DNA of 64,000 bases from Actinoplanes sp. TBRC 11911 (GCF_012933445.1 NZ_JABBNC010000010.1:62001-126000), one strand, 5' to 3'. Shown: positions 16,135 to 24,510, counted from the first letter of the stretch. Translations and numbers: made by a program. Notes: generated from the letters alone by a model not told the origin.

Positions 16135-17697
16135 TCATTTCGGCGCTTCCAGGGCTTCCGTGACCGGATTGAAGTAATTGTCGTCAATCTTGGCGACCCC
16201 GTCCAAGCCTTTACCGCGATCGGCGGGGCGTTTCATGATGCCGAACGTGCCATCCGCTATCGCGTTCAGCAGCGTGTCGTCGACGATCTTCTCCAGCAGG
16301 TCGACCGCCTCGCCGAGGACCTGGTGGGCGCGCTGCTGGATGAAGCCGCCCGCAGCCGGGACGAAATCCTCGTGCAACCCCCCGGCGCCGTTGAGCACGT
16401 ACCGCACGTTCTGTAACGCCACGTCGCGGTCGGACAGCCAGGGCGTCACCACCGCCTCGGTCATCATGCCGACCAGCAGGATGCCCTGGCCGGTCATCGC
16501 GCCGGCCAGGTTGAAGAAGCCGTCGAGCAGGTTGCCGCGGAACACGTCGCCGGTCATGTGCTTGGTCGGCGGCATCCACTTGAGCGGCGCGGTCGGGAAC
16601 AACTCGCGGGCCAGCAGCGCGTGCGCCAGCTCCAGCCGGAACGATTCCGGCAAATCAGGATTTATCTCGAAAGCATGCCCCAGACCGAGCTGCCAGTCGG
16701 CCAGCCCCGCCTCGTACGCGAAATACTCGTTCAGCAGCTGCGACACCGTCACCGTGTGAGCCGCGTCCACCGCGTCCGCCGTCGTCAGATAGTTGTCCTC
16801 ACCCGTGTTGATGATGATCCCCGCGCGGGCGTGCACCTGCCGGCTGAACCGCTGGTCCACAAAGGTCCGGATCGGGTTGATATCGCGGAACAAAATGCCG
16901 TACATCGAGTCGTTCAGCATCATGTCCAGGCGTTCCATCCCGGCCAGCGCCGCGATCTCCGGCATGCACAGCCCCGACGCGTAGTTCGTCAGCCGCACAT
17001 AACGCCCCAGCTCCTTCGACGTCTCGTCCAGGGCCGCCCGCATCAGCCGGAAGTTCTCCTGCGTCGCGTACGTGCCCGCGAACCCCTCCCGCGTCGCCCC
17101 CTCGGGCACGTAGTCCAGCAGCGACTGCCCGGTCGAGCGGATCACCGCGATCACGTCCGCCCCGGCCCGCGCCGCCGCCTGCGCCTGCGGGATGTCCTCG
17201 TAGATGTCGCCGGTCGCCACGATCAGATAGATCCACGGCCGCTGCGGCGGGTCACCCCACCTCTTGATCAGCCGCTCCCGCTCGGCCCGCCGCCGATCCA
17301 CCAGCTTCAGCCCGGCGCCGGTCGCTCTTTTCGCCAGCCGCCGGGCCGCCGTCACGTCCGCCTGCTTTCCCGGTACGCCGAAGCGAACAGCCCCCGCGGC
17401 CGCCTTCTGCGCGAGCACCGTGACGTCGTCCACCCCGGTCTCGCGCATCGCGTGGAACACCGGCACCGCCACCCCGTGCCCGAGCCCCACGTCCGCGACC
17501 ACCGCGTCGGCCAGCCGGTTCACCCACGGGATCCCGTCCGCGTCGGCCCCGCGCACCCCGGCCAGGCGCAGCACCGCCCGTTCCACCGACACGGTCGTGT
17601 GCGACCGCGCCAGATCCACCACGGGCCGGCCCGCCCGCTCGGCGAGCCGCCGCGCCTTGCGCACCACCCGCGGGTCCAGCCCCAGCTTCCCGGCCAC
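16135..17697 (-). CDS. kamD: Lysine 5,6-aminomutase alpha subunit
   Basis: 520 residues from a GTG at 17697. Diagnostic stretches of the TIM-barrel alpha subunit are present: VIAVIRSTGQSLLDYVPEG, GTYATQENFRLMRAALD, RYVRLTNYASGLCMPEIA, MMLNDSMYGILFRDINPIRT and NTGEDNYLTTADA. With KamE, adenosylcobalamin and PLP it converts L-beta-lysine to 3,5-diaminohexanoate. The upstream amidohydrolase ends 6 bp before it. Downstream the operon is interrupted by the ATPase-rloB pair before kamE. Confidence 0.94.
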   Translation of the reverse strand: MAGKLGLDPRVVRKARRLAERAGRPVVDLARSHTTVSVERAVLRLAGVRGADADGIPWVNRLADAVVADVGLGHGVAVPVFHAMRETGVDDVTVLAQKAAAGAVRFGVPGKQADVTAARRLAKRATGAGLKLVDRRRAERERLIKRWGDPPQRPWIYLIVATGDIYEDIPQAQAAARAGADVIAVIRSTGQSLLDYVPEGATREGFAGTYATQENFRLMRAALDETSKELGRYVRLTNYASGLCMPEIAALAGMERLDMMLNDSMYGILFRDINPIRTFVDQRFSRQVHARAGIIINTGEDNYLTTADAVDAAHTVTVSQLLNEYFAYEAGLADWQLGLGHAFEINPDLPESFRLELAHALLARELFPTAPLKWMPPTKHMTGDVFRGNLLDGFFNLAGAMTGQGILLVGMMTEAVVTPWLSDRDVALQNVRYVLNGAGGLHEDFVPAAGGFIQQRAHQVLGEAVDLLEKIVDDTLLNAIADGTFGIMKRPADRGKGLDGVAKIDDNYFNPVTEALEAPK

Positions 17698-17703
17698 CGT
17701 TTC

Positions 17704-19242
17704 CTACCCCTCGAAGATCGTCGCGCCGTGCAGCACCGTGCGCCGGCACACCGGCCGTGCCGGCTCCGCCCCGTCCACATCCGGCAGCAAGACCGGAAGC
17801 CCGTCCCGTACGCCCGCGGGGGTGTCCCACACCGCGAAGCTCGCCGACGCGCCCGGCGCCAGCACCCCCGCGTCGTCGACCCCGGCCGCCCGCCACCCGC
17901 CGCGGGTGGACGCCGCGAACGCCGCCCGCACGTTCATCCGGTGCCGCGGGTTACGCGGAGCGGCCGCGGCCAGCACCACCGCCCACGGATCCAGCGACGT
18001 GACCGGCGAGTCCGACCCGAACGCCAGATGCACCCCGGTGGCGTGCATCGTCCCGATCGGGTTCGACGCCATCGACCGCTCCAGGCCCAGGCGCTGCTCG
18101 TACATCCGCCCGGCGCCACCCCACAACGCGTCGAACACCGGCTGCACCGACGCCACCACCCCGAACTCGACCATCCGGGCGATCATCGCCTTGTCGATCA
18201 GCTCGACGTGCTCGATGCGGTGCCGGGCCTGGCGCAGCGTCTCCACCCCGGCCTGCCGCGCCGCGATCGCGAACCCCTCGAGCACCGTCTCGATCGCCGC
18301 GTCCCCGATCGCGTGGAAGCCGCCCTGCACCCCGGCCCGCATGCAGTCCAGCAGATGCTCGGCGGCCTGCTCGGCGGACACGAACGCCTCCCCGGTGCCG
18401 CCGTCGCCGTCGGCGTACGGGTGCCGCAGCGACGCCGTGCGCGAACCCAGCGCGCCGTCCGCGTACAGGTCGCCGGCCGCGCCCGCCGCGCCCAGGTCCC
18501 GCGCCTTCTCGGCGGCGCCCAGCTCACCCCAGTATCCGAACACCTGCGGCAGGCCGGTGCCGGACAACGCGAGAACCGACGCGAAATCGGTCTCGCTGGA
18601 CGTGCCCGGGCCGCCGCACTCGTGCACCGCCGCGATCCCCATCGACGCCGCCTGACTCAGGGCCGCCCGCTGCGCCGCGGTCCGCTGCGCCGGCGTCAAC
18701 GCGCCCAGGGCCAGCGCGCGCACGGCGTGATGTGCCTGTTCCCGCACCCAGCCCGTCGAGGCGTACCCGGGAACGCCCTGAGCGGCACCCAGCAGCGAGG
18801 TCGACACCAGGGCCGAGTGCACCGAAGCCTGCGACAGATAGACCCGGCGGCCGCCGGCCGCTTTCTCCAGCTCCTCCGCGGTGGGCGGCGTCTGCTCCGG
18901 CCAGAGCGTCTCGTCCCACTTGTAGCCGTGCACCACGGCGTCGGCGGGACGCGTCGCCGCGAACGCCGTCACCGCCTCGAGCAGCTGCGCCGCCGAGGCC
19001 ACGCCGGACAGGTCGAGACCGTCGGCGGCCAGCCCGGTGTCGGTGGCGTGCAGGTGCGCGTCGACGAAGGCCGGGGTCACCAGGCCGTCCGCGAGATCGA
19101 CGGTGCGGTCGGCCGGCGGCGCGTCGGCACGCGCGCCCAGCCAGGCGATTTTCCCGTCCCGGACCAGCATGGCGGTGGCCCGCGGATCGGCGGCGGAGTA
19201 GAAGCGGCCGTTGACGTAAATGACCGAGGGGGTGTCTGTCAT
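17704..19242 (-). CDS. YtcJ-like metal-dependent amidohydrolase
   Basis: 512 residues from the ATG at 19242. The amidohydrolase-superfamily signature is visible: TPAFVDAHLHATDTG near residue 70, GFHAIGDAAIETVL, HRIEHVEL and the late FGSDSPVTSLDPW with the metal Asp. The Asp/His set suits a two-metal or one-metal hydrolase of the YtcJ/AepA type. Its substrate is unknown. It is tightly packed between kdd (5-bp gap) and kamD (6-bp gap), so it is probably co-transcribed with lysine degradation and may act on an acylated lysine derivative; that is inference. Confidence 0.85.
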   Translation of the reverse strand: MTDTPSVIYVNGRFYSAADPRATAMLVRDGKIAWLGARADAPPADRTVDLADGLVTPAFVDAHLHATDTGLAADGLDLSGVASAAQLLEAVTAFAATRPADAVVHGYKWDETLWPEQTPPTAEELEKAAGGRRVYLSQASVHSALVSTSLLGAAQGVPGYASTGWVREQAHHAVRALALGALTPAQRTAAQRAALSQAASMGIAAVHECGGPGTSSETDFASVLALSGTGLPQVFGYWGELGAAEKARDLGAAGAAGDLYADGALGSRTASLRHPYADGDGGTGEAFVSAEQAAEHLLDCMRAGVQGGFHAIGDAAIETVLEGFAIAARQAGVETLRQARHRIEHVELIDKAMIARMVEFGVVASVQPVFDALWGGAGRMYEQRLGLERSMASNPIGTMHATGVHLAFGSDSPVTSLDPWAVVLAAAAPRNPRHRMNVRAAFAASTRGGWRAAGVDDAGVLAPGASASFAVWDTPAGVRDGLPVLLPDVDGAEPARPVCRRTVLHGATIFEG

Positions 19243-19247
19243 GCCCG

Positions 19248-20288
19248 TCAGTGTCCCGCGAGCCGCGCCTCGAACAGCGCCCGGACCGCCGGAACGCGGC
19301 GCAGCAGGTCGACCGCGAACGCCGCGTGCCCCGGCACGTACCCGTTGCCGATCAGCATCGTCACGTCCGCGGACAGGCCCTCGGCCCCCAGCGCCGCGGC
19401 CGGGAAACTCGTCGCCATCGAGAAGAAGATCACCGTGCCGCCGTCCGCCGTGGACAGGATCGCGCCGTGCTCGCAGCCGGGCACGTCCACGCAGACGACC
19501 GTGACCGTGGCCGGGCCGCCCAGCGCCTCGGTCACCCGGTGGGCCACCTCGACCGGGTTGCGGGCATCGGCGATGGTCACGACATCGGCCAGCCCCGTGT
19601 CGTAAAGGGCCCGGCGCTCGGTCTCGGTGGGGACGATTCCGGTGGTGCGGGCGCCGGCGAGACGGGCGGCGGCGAGGGCGAGGCTGCCGCTCTTGCCGGC
19701 GCCGCCCAGCACGGCGACAGTGACATCCTCCTGTTTTTCCGTATAAGAACGCACCACGCGGTCGGTCAGCGCCGGCGCGCCGCACACGTCGTACACCGCG
19801 AGTGCCAGCTCGGGCGCCAGGTCCGCCGGTAGCACCGCGGCGACCGAGCGACCGAACAGGATTGCCGCCCCCTCCGCCGGCACCTGTTCGGTCGTCCCGT
19901 CCCACCGGGCGAGGCCGTCGGTGATGCTCAGCGGCGTCAGCGTCAGGGACACCAGCGTCGCCACCCGATCGCCCGGCTTCAGGGCAAGCGGCGACGCCGG
20001 GCCGACCTCGTCGACCACGCCGATCAGCATGCCGCCCGAGCCGGTGACCGGGTTGTGCATCTTCCCACGGGTCCGGATGATCTCCAGGACCTCGTCCCGT
20101 ACCGCATCGCCGTTCTTATCGTGTTTTTCCGATAACTGCCGGAAGCTGGCGGCGTCGAGGTTGAGGCGCTCCACCCGGATCCGGACCTCGTCGGCCCCGA
20201 TCTCCGGCCGCGGGTCGAGCCGCCACGCCGCCTGCGGCAGCACACCGGCCGGCTCCAGCACCCGGTCTAATCCTGCGGAGAAGCCCAT
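19248..20288 (-). CDS. kdd: L-erythro-3,5-diaminohexanoate dehydrogenase
   Basis: 346 residues from an ATG at 20288. The opening (LDRVLEPAGVLPQAAWRLD), NLDAASFRQL, GKMHNPVTGSGGMLIG and the Rossmann motif VLGGAGKSGSLALAAARLAG match Kdd, an MDR-fold dehydrogenase that oxidises 3,5-diaminohexanoate to 5-amino-3-oxohexanoate with NAD. It is the first gene of the minus-strand operon and is divergent from kamA across 119 bp that hold paired direct repeats. Confidence 0.92.
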   Translation of the reverse strand: MGFSAGLDRVLEPAGVLPQAAWRLDPRPEIGADEVRIRVERLNLDAASFRQLSEKHDKNGDAVRDEVLEIIRTRGKMHNPVTGSGGMLIGVVDEVGPASPLALKPGDRVATLVSLTLTPLSITDGLARWDGTTEQVPAEGAAILFGRSVAAVLPADLAPELALAVYDVCGAPALTDRVVRSYTEKQEDVTVAVLGGAGKSGSLALAAARLAGARTTGIVPTETERRALYDTGLADVVTIADARNPVEVAHRVTEALGGPATVTVVCVDVPGCEHGAILSTADGGTVIFFSMATSFPAAALGAEGLSADVTMLIGNGYVPGHAAFAVDLLRRVPAVRALFEARLAGH

Positions 20289-20320
20289 TCAACCCCATCC
20301 TTCTCGTGCGATGCGTGGGT

Positions 20321-20367
20321 ACACCGTAAATCCTCCGGCCATCCCGTATCTAGACCGTAAATAATCC
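20321..20367. promoter_or_regulatory. Direct repeats in the kdd/kamA divergent promoter
   Basis: ACACCGTAAATCCTCC (20321-20336) and AGACCGTAAATAATCC (20352-20367) are 16-mers matching at 13 positions, spaced 31 bp apart (about three helical turns). They sit between the two divergent starts, a natural place for a shared regulator. No regulator gene is adjacent. Confidence 0.5.
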
Positions 20368-20407
20368 AGTAGGTTGGGATGGGTCAAGGACGACCTTGGA
20401 GGGCCGC

Positions 20408-21784
20408 GTGACCGAGAGCTCCGACCAGCCGTACGAGTACCAGCGCCGCACGCTGGCCGAACCCGACTGGACCAGGTTTCCGGGCTGGCGCGACGTGACC
20501 GCGGCGCAGTGGGAGTCCGCGCAGTGGCAGCGGGTGCATTGCGTCAAGAACGTGAAGCAGCTGCGCGCCGTGCTCGGGTCACTGGTCGACGAAAGCTTCT
20601 ACGACGACCTCGTGGCCGACCAGGAACGGCTGGCCACCATGTCGATGCTGCTGCCGCCGCAGATGCTGAACACGATGGTCCCGCACGCCGAGCCGGACAC
20701 GGCGTCCTTCTACGCCGACCCCATCCGGCGGTACATGCTTCCGGTGGCCTCCGACCGGCATTCTGACTGGCCGTCGCACCCGAACTCGACGCGGGACTCG
20801 CTGCACGAGCACGACATGTGGGTGGCCGAGGGGCTGACGCATCGCTATCCGACGAAGGTTCTCGCCGAGTTGCTGTCGACGTGTCCGCAATACTGTGGGC
20901 ACTGCACCCGGATGGATTTGGTCGGAAATAGCACGCCGACCGTGGACAAGTTACGCCTGTCACTCAAACCGGTCGACCGCTACGAAGCGCACCTTTCCTA
21001 CCTCAAGGCCCACCCCGGCGTACGGGACGTGGTCGTGTCCGGCGGCGACGTGGCGAACGTGCCGTGGAAGCAGCTCGAGGCGTACCTGATGGGCCTGTTG
21101 TCCGTGCCGACCGTGCGCGACATCCGGCTCGCCACCAAGGCGCTGATGGGCCTGCCCCAGCACTGGCTACAGGACGACGTCGTCGAGGGCCTCAACCGGG
21201 TCGCCATCACCGCCGAACGCCGCGGCGTCAACCTGGCCGTGCACACCCACGTCAACCACGTGAACTCGCTGACCCCGCTGGTGGCCCGCGCCGCCCGCAC
21301 CCTTCTCGAGGTCGGCGTGCGCGACGTGCGCAACCAGGGCGTGCTCATGCGCGGCGTGAACGCGACGACCGCCGACCTGCTCGACCTGTGCTTCGCGCTG
21401 CAGGGCGAGGCCGGCATCCTGCCGTACTACTTCTACATGTGCGACATGATCCCCAACGCCGAGCACTGGCGGGTCCCGGTGTGGCACGCCCAGCAGCTGC
21501 AGCACGACATGATGGGCTACCTCCCCGGGTACGCCACGCCGCGCATCGTCTGCGACGTCCCGTTCGTCGGCAAGCGTTGGGTCCACATGGTCGCCGAGTA
21601 CGACCGCGAGCACGGCATCTCGTACTGGACGAAGAACTACCGCACCTCGATCGAGGCGGACGACACCGAGGCCTTGTCCAAGCTGTACGCGTACTACGAC
21701 CCGATCGACACGCTGCCGCAGACCGGCCAGGACTGGTGGCGCAAGCAGGCGGCTACGGCCTCGGCCGAGCCGCTGCCCGCATGA
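20408..21784 (+). CDS. kamA: Lysine 2,3-aminomutase (radical SAM, KamA family)
   Basis: 458 residues from a GTG at 20408 preceded by TTGGAGGG. The radical SAM cluster motif CxxxCxxC is CPQYCGHC, followed by TRMDLVGNSTP. VVSGGDVANVPWKQLEAYL, RLATKALMGLPQHW and RNQGVLMRGVN are family blocks. KamA converts L-lysine to L-beta-lysine with SAM, PLP and a 4Fe-4S cluster, the first step of lysine fermentation. It is longer than the clostridial enzyme at the N-terminus and its motif (CPQYCGHC rather than the usual CxxYCRHC) marks an actinobacterial subgroup. It is divergent from the rest of the cluster. Confidence 0.9.
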   Translation: MTESSDQPYEYQRRTLAEPDWTRFPGWRDVTAAQWESAQWQRVHCVKNVKQLRAVLGSLVDESFYDDLVADQERLATMSMLLPPQMLNTMVPHAEPDTASFYADPIRRYMLPVASDRHSDWPSHPNSTRDSLHEHDMWVAEGLTHRYPTKVLAELLSTCPQYCGHCTRMDLVGNSTPTVDKLRLSLKPVDRYEAHLSYLKAHPGVRDVVVSGGDVANVPWKQLEAYLMGLLSVPTVRDIRLATKALMGLPQHWLQDDVVEGLNRVAITAERRGVNLAVHTHVNHVNSLTPLVARAARTLLEVGVRDVRNQGVLMRGVNATTADLLDLCFALQGEAGILPYYFYMCDMIPNAEHWRVPVWHAQQLQHDMMGYLPGYATPRIVCDVPFVGKRWVHMVAEYDREHGISYWTKNYRTSIEADDTEALSKLYAYYDPIDTLPQTGQDWWRKQAATASAEPLPA

Positions 21785-21822
21785 CGTGAAGGCCCGGGGC
21801 GCCGTTGCCCCGGGCCTTCACG
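21785..21822 (+). terminator. Terminator after kamA
   Basis: A perfect 16-bp stem CGTGAAGGCCCGGGGC / GCCCCGGGCCTTCACG with loop GCCGTT starts at the kamA stop codon and is followed by TGGTCTCTGT. One of the strongest hairpins in the window. Confidence 0.9.
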
Positions 21823-21844
21823 TGGTCTCTGTCTACTTGCTCTC

Positions 21845-21868
21845 GCGTCCGGCTCGCTAGCCGGACGC
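21845..21868 (-). terminator. Hairpin downstream of csbD-like gene
   Basis: GCGTCCGGCT-CGCT-AGCCGGACGC is a perfect 10-bp stem 19 bp past the csbD-like stop on the minus strand. It probably terminates that gene. Confidence 0.7.
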
Positions 21869-21886
21869 GTCCTCTCTGGTCGCTTT

Positions 21887-22078
21887 CTAGCTGAACGCGT
21901 CGCGGACGTCCTTGCCGGCGTCCTTCACGTGCTCGCCCGCCTTCTTGGCCTGCGCGGCGGACTCCTGCGCCTGACCCTTGGCCTCCAGACTCTCGTTGCC
22001 GGTCGCCCGGCCCGCGGCCTTCTTGGTCTTGCCGGCCAGTTCGTCGGCTTCGTTCTTGGCCTTATCCGAGAAGCTCAT
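21887..22078 (-). CDS. CsbD family stress-response protein
   Basis: 63 residues, MSFSDKAKNEADELAGKTKK, then ATGNESLEAKGQAQESAAQAKKAGEHVKDAGKDVRDAF. The pattern of amphipathic Ala/Lys/Glu helices and the size are those of CsbD-like proteins, which are abundant general-stress proteins of unknown biochemical role. A GGAGGTTGG sequence lies just upstream of the ATG. The 31-bp CCTAG element is about 65 bp upstream and may belong to this gene or to the divergent methyltransferase. Confidence 0.88.
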   Translation of the reverse strand: MSFSDKAKNEADELAGKTKKAAGRATGNESLEAKGQAQESAAQAKKAGEHVKDAGKDVRDAFS

Positions 22079-22141
22079 AGTCCAACCTCCATGAATACTT
22101 GCCCTCGGTCAAGTACCTGCCCTCGCACGCGCCACCCCAAA

Positions 22142-22172
22142 CACACCCCGTAGAGCGTCCTAGGATGTTGCG
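22142..22172 (+). promoter_or_regulatory. 31-bp CCTAG element, copy 2
   Basis: This copy shares CACACCCCGTA and the core GTCCTAGGATG with the copies at 5784 and 26771, but its right arm is GTTGCG rather than CTAGG, so the inverted repeat is broken. It lies between the divergent csbD-like and methyltransferase genes, 17 bp from the chosen GTG of the latter. Confidence 0.55.
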
Positions 22173-22188
22173 AGTTAAGATCGTCACT

Positions 22189-23040
22189 GTGTCCGACCAC
22201 GCCGCCCACGCGAACTCGTTCGGGCCCGCCGCCGAGACCTACGAACGCGGCCGGCCCTCCTACCCGTCCGAGGCCCTGGACTGGCTCCTGCCTGCCGGCC
22301 ACCGCGGGCCCTCTCGCCAGGCCGGCACCGGCCACCGCGCGAGCACCCCCGACGCGGGCCCGCCGACCCACCCGCTCGGCGGTGCCGACCCGCGCCCGCT
22401 TCGCGGCCGCGCGCCGAGCCGCCGGCCCAGGGTCGTCGATCTGGGTGCGGGCACCGGCAAGCTGACCCGCCAGATCGCCGCGCGCGGCCTGCCCGTCACC
22501 GCCGTCGACCCGTCGGCCGGCATGCTCGCCGAGCTGCGCCGCGCCGTCCCCGGCGTCACCGCCGTCCAGGGCACCGCCGAGTCGATCCCGCTGCCCGCGG
22601 ACTCCGCCGACGTCGTGCTGGTCGCGCAGGCCTGGCACTGGGTGGACGCCTCCCGCGCCGTCCCCGCGATCGCCGGCATCCTCTCCCCCGGCGGCCGCCT
22701 GGGTCTGCTGTGGAACGTCCGCGACGAGTCCGCCGACTGGGTCCGCCGCCTCGGCGAGATCATCGGCAGCGAGAACCGCGAACGCAGCACCACGATCGGC
22801 CCCCCGTTCGGCCCGTCCGAGACCGCCCGCTTCCGCTGGACCGAGGTCCTGGGCCCGGAACGCCTCATCGACATGGTCGCCTCACGCAGCCGCATCATCC
22901 TGCTCCCGCCCGACGAGAAGGCCGCCGTCCTGAGCGAGGTCCGCCGCTTGATGGCGACGCACCCCGACCTGGTAGGCCGCACCGAGTACGAGCTCCCCTA
23001 CATAACCGAGTGCACCCGCGCCGACCTCCCCCTCGACTAA
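22189..23040 (+). CDS. Class I SAM-dependent methyltransferase with low-complexity insert
   Basis: 283 residues from a GTG at 22189; an ATG at 22165 is in frame but lies inside the CCTAG element. FGPAAETYERGRPSYPSEAL is the usual opening of this methyltransferase family, and motif I is VVDLGAGTGKLTRQIAARG with VTAVDPSAGML following. Between them, at about residues 33-80, is a Pro/Gly/Arg/Ala-rich stretch of some 45 residues not expected in the fold; relatives pass directly from the first helix to motif I. The substrate is unknown. Confidence 0.8.
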   Translation: MSDHAAHANSFGPAAETYERGRPSYPSEALDWLLPAGHRGPSRQAGTGHRASTPDAGPPTHPLGGADPRPLRGRAPSRRPRVVDLGAGTGKLTRQIAARGLPVTAVDPSAGMLAELRRAVPGVTAVQGTAESIPLPADSADVVLVAQAWHWVDASRAVPAIAGILSPGGRLGLLWNVRDESADWVRRLGEIIGSENRERSTTIGPPFGPSETARFRWTEVLGPERLIDMVASRSRIILLPPDEKAAVLSEVRRLMATHPDLVGRTEYELPYITECTRADLPLD

Positions 23041-23082
23041 GCACCGAGCCGGCCTCGCGGTGACCACCGGAGACGACTCCCG

Positions 23083-23327
23083 CCGAGCAGCCACCGAACG
23101 GACCCGTGCGACCTCCTGAAACGGCCTCCCACCGAGCAGCCACCGAACCGACCCGTGCGACCTCCTGAAACGGCCTCCCGCCGAGCAGCCACCGAACGGA
23201 CCCGTGCGACCTCCTGAAACGGCCTCCCACCGAGCAGCCACCGAACCGACCCGTGCGACCTCCTGAAACGGCCTCCCACCGACTCGCGACCGAGCCGACC
23301 CGGCGTGACCGCCTAAGCAGGCCTCTC
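23083..23327. repeat. 49-bp tandem repeat, four close units plus degenerate ones
   Basis: Units begin at 23083, 23132, 23181, 23230 and 23279 with CCGAGCAGCCACCGAAC-type starts. The first four differ at only one or two positions (alternating CGG/CCG and CCCACC/CCCGCC); the fifth is degenerate and weaker traces continue to about 23370. As 49 is not divisible by three the array cannot be coding. Confidence 0.92.
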
Positions 23328-23454
23328 ACCCACTGGCCACCGAGCCGATCCCGTGTGTCCAACCTTCCCACCGAGCGGGCCTCTCCGGCGACATCCTTTT
23401 CCTTGCCTTTGTCCGCGTTCAGTGCGGATCCTTCAGCGCCCGCAACGAAGTTCT

Positions 23455-23509
23455 TCGAGACCTTGGAGAGTTGTGGCTCGCATGTGGGCGTAACTCTCCA
23501 AGGTCTCGA
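23455..23509 (-). repeat. Dispersed hairpin element, copy B (loop inverted)
   Basis: Perfect 18-bp arms TCGAGACCTTGGAGAGTT / AACTCTCCAAGGTCTCGA enclose the 19-nt loop, which on the minus strand reads ACGCCCACATGCGAGCCAC. It is therefore in the opposite orientation to copies A, C and D. It has the longest stem of the four. Confidence 0.9.
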
Positions 23510-23579
23510 AAACAGGCGGCAATCGGCGGCTCCAAAAGCCTCAGACATCCGTAAAACGACCGTCCAGTCCGGACGATCG

Positions 23580-23613
23580 TCCACGATGCGGTCTCATCCG
23601 TCCGCATCGTGGA
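23580..23613. repeat. 12-bp inverted repeat next to hairpin B
   Basis: TCCACGATGCGG and CCGCATCGTGGA are perfect complements separated by 10 bp. The arm sequence belongs to the CCAC...GTGG word family found beside the other hairpin copies. Confidence 0.8.
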
Positions 23614-23721
23614 ACTGTTCAGCTGGTTCTCGCGCCGCTCACCCTCCGATGCGTTGGCCTTCCGTGGCGGACCTGAGGGCCGTCGCTGTGGGGAGCTGGG
23701 ACGTTCCGGCCGTGATGGGTG

Positions 23722-24183
23722 CCCACACCCGCTGTGGGTCGCCGCGGCGTGGGGAACCACAGCCTCCCCGGCGTCGCGACTGCCCACACCCGGGTGGGGG
23801 TGACCGCGGCGTGGGGAACCACAGCCTCCCCGGCGTCGCGACTGCCCACACCCGGGTGGGGGTGACCGCGGCGTGGGGAACCACAGCCTCCCCGGCGTCG
23901 CGACTGCCCACACCCGGGTGGGGGTGGCCGCGGTGTGGGGAACCACAGCCTCCCCGGCGTCGCGACTGCCCACACCCGGGTGGGGGTGGCCGCGGTGTGG
24001 GGAACCACAGCCTCCCCGGCGTCGCGACTGCCCACACCCGGGTGGGGGTGGCCGCGGCGTGGACAACCACAGCCTCCCCGGCGTCGCGACTGCCCACACC
24101 CGGGTGGGGGTGACCGCGGCGTGGGGAACCACAGCCTCCCCGGCGTCGCGACTGCCCACACCCGGGTGGGGGGGCGCCCATTG
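23722..24183. repeat. 62-bp minisatellite, about 7.5 units
   Basis: Units start at 23722, 23783, 23845, 23907, 23969, 24031, 24093 and 24155; the first is 61 bp and diverged and the last is partial. Interior units are nearly identical, differing mainly at GACC/GGCC and GCGTGG/GTGTGG positions. Each unit holds the palindrome ACCCGGGT and runs of G. TGTGGGGAGCTGGGAC sequences occur just outside both ends (23689 and 24183). A period of 62 excludes a conserved reading frame. Confidence 0.95.
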
Positions 24184-24510
24184 TGGGGAGCTGGGACCTG
24201 CCTGGGCCTGGCGGCGCCGCCTCGCACGGGGACTCCCGGCCGACGGACCAGCTGAATGATGAGACCGCAGCCGATGGCGGTATGCGCAGCGCGGCCAGGA
24301 CCCGGCAGTGCGCGGCCACCGCCCACCCGTCGCGCCGGTAGCTCCCGTGACTCCCTTGGCTCCCGCCGACGGCAAAATCGCAGTTCGCTGTCGCGCCTCA
24401 TACGCACGAAGGCGTGGGACGGCATGGTTGATCACCTGGATTGGACGACGGACGCCGCGGGTCGCGTCACTCTGGGCTGGGCGGGGCCCCCTGAGACACC
24501 GTCTGGCGCG

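Noticed and set aside
20391..20401. Fifth hairpin copy suggested by ACCTTGGAGGG before kamA
   Set aside because: It is the ribosome binding region of kamA; the second arm and the loop are absent.
23722..24183. Possible CRISPR array
   Set aside because: Units are contiguous 62-bp tandem copies with no variable spacers between conserved repeats, and no cas gene is present.
23609..24425. Long open frames on both strands over the 62-bp minisatellite
   Set aside because: The repeat period is not divisible by three and all phases are open, so the same repeat gives three different peptides in one frame; no start signal or domain supports a gene.
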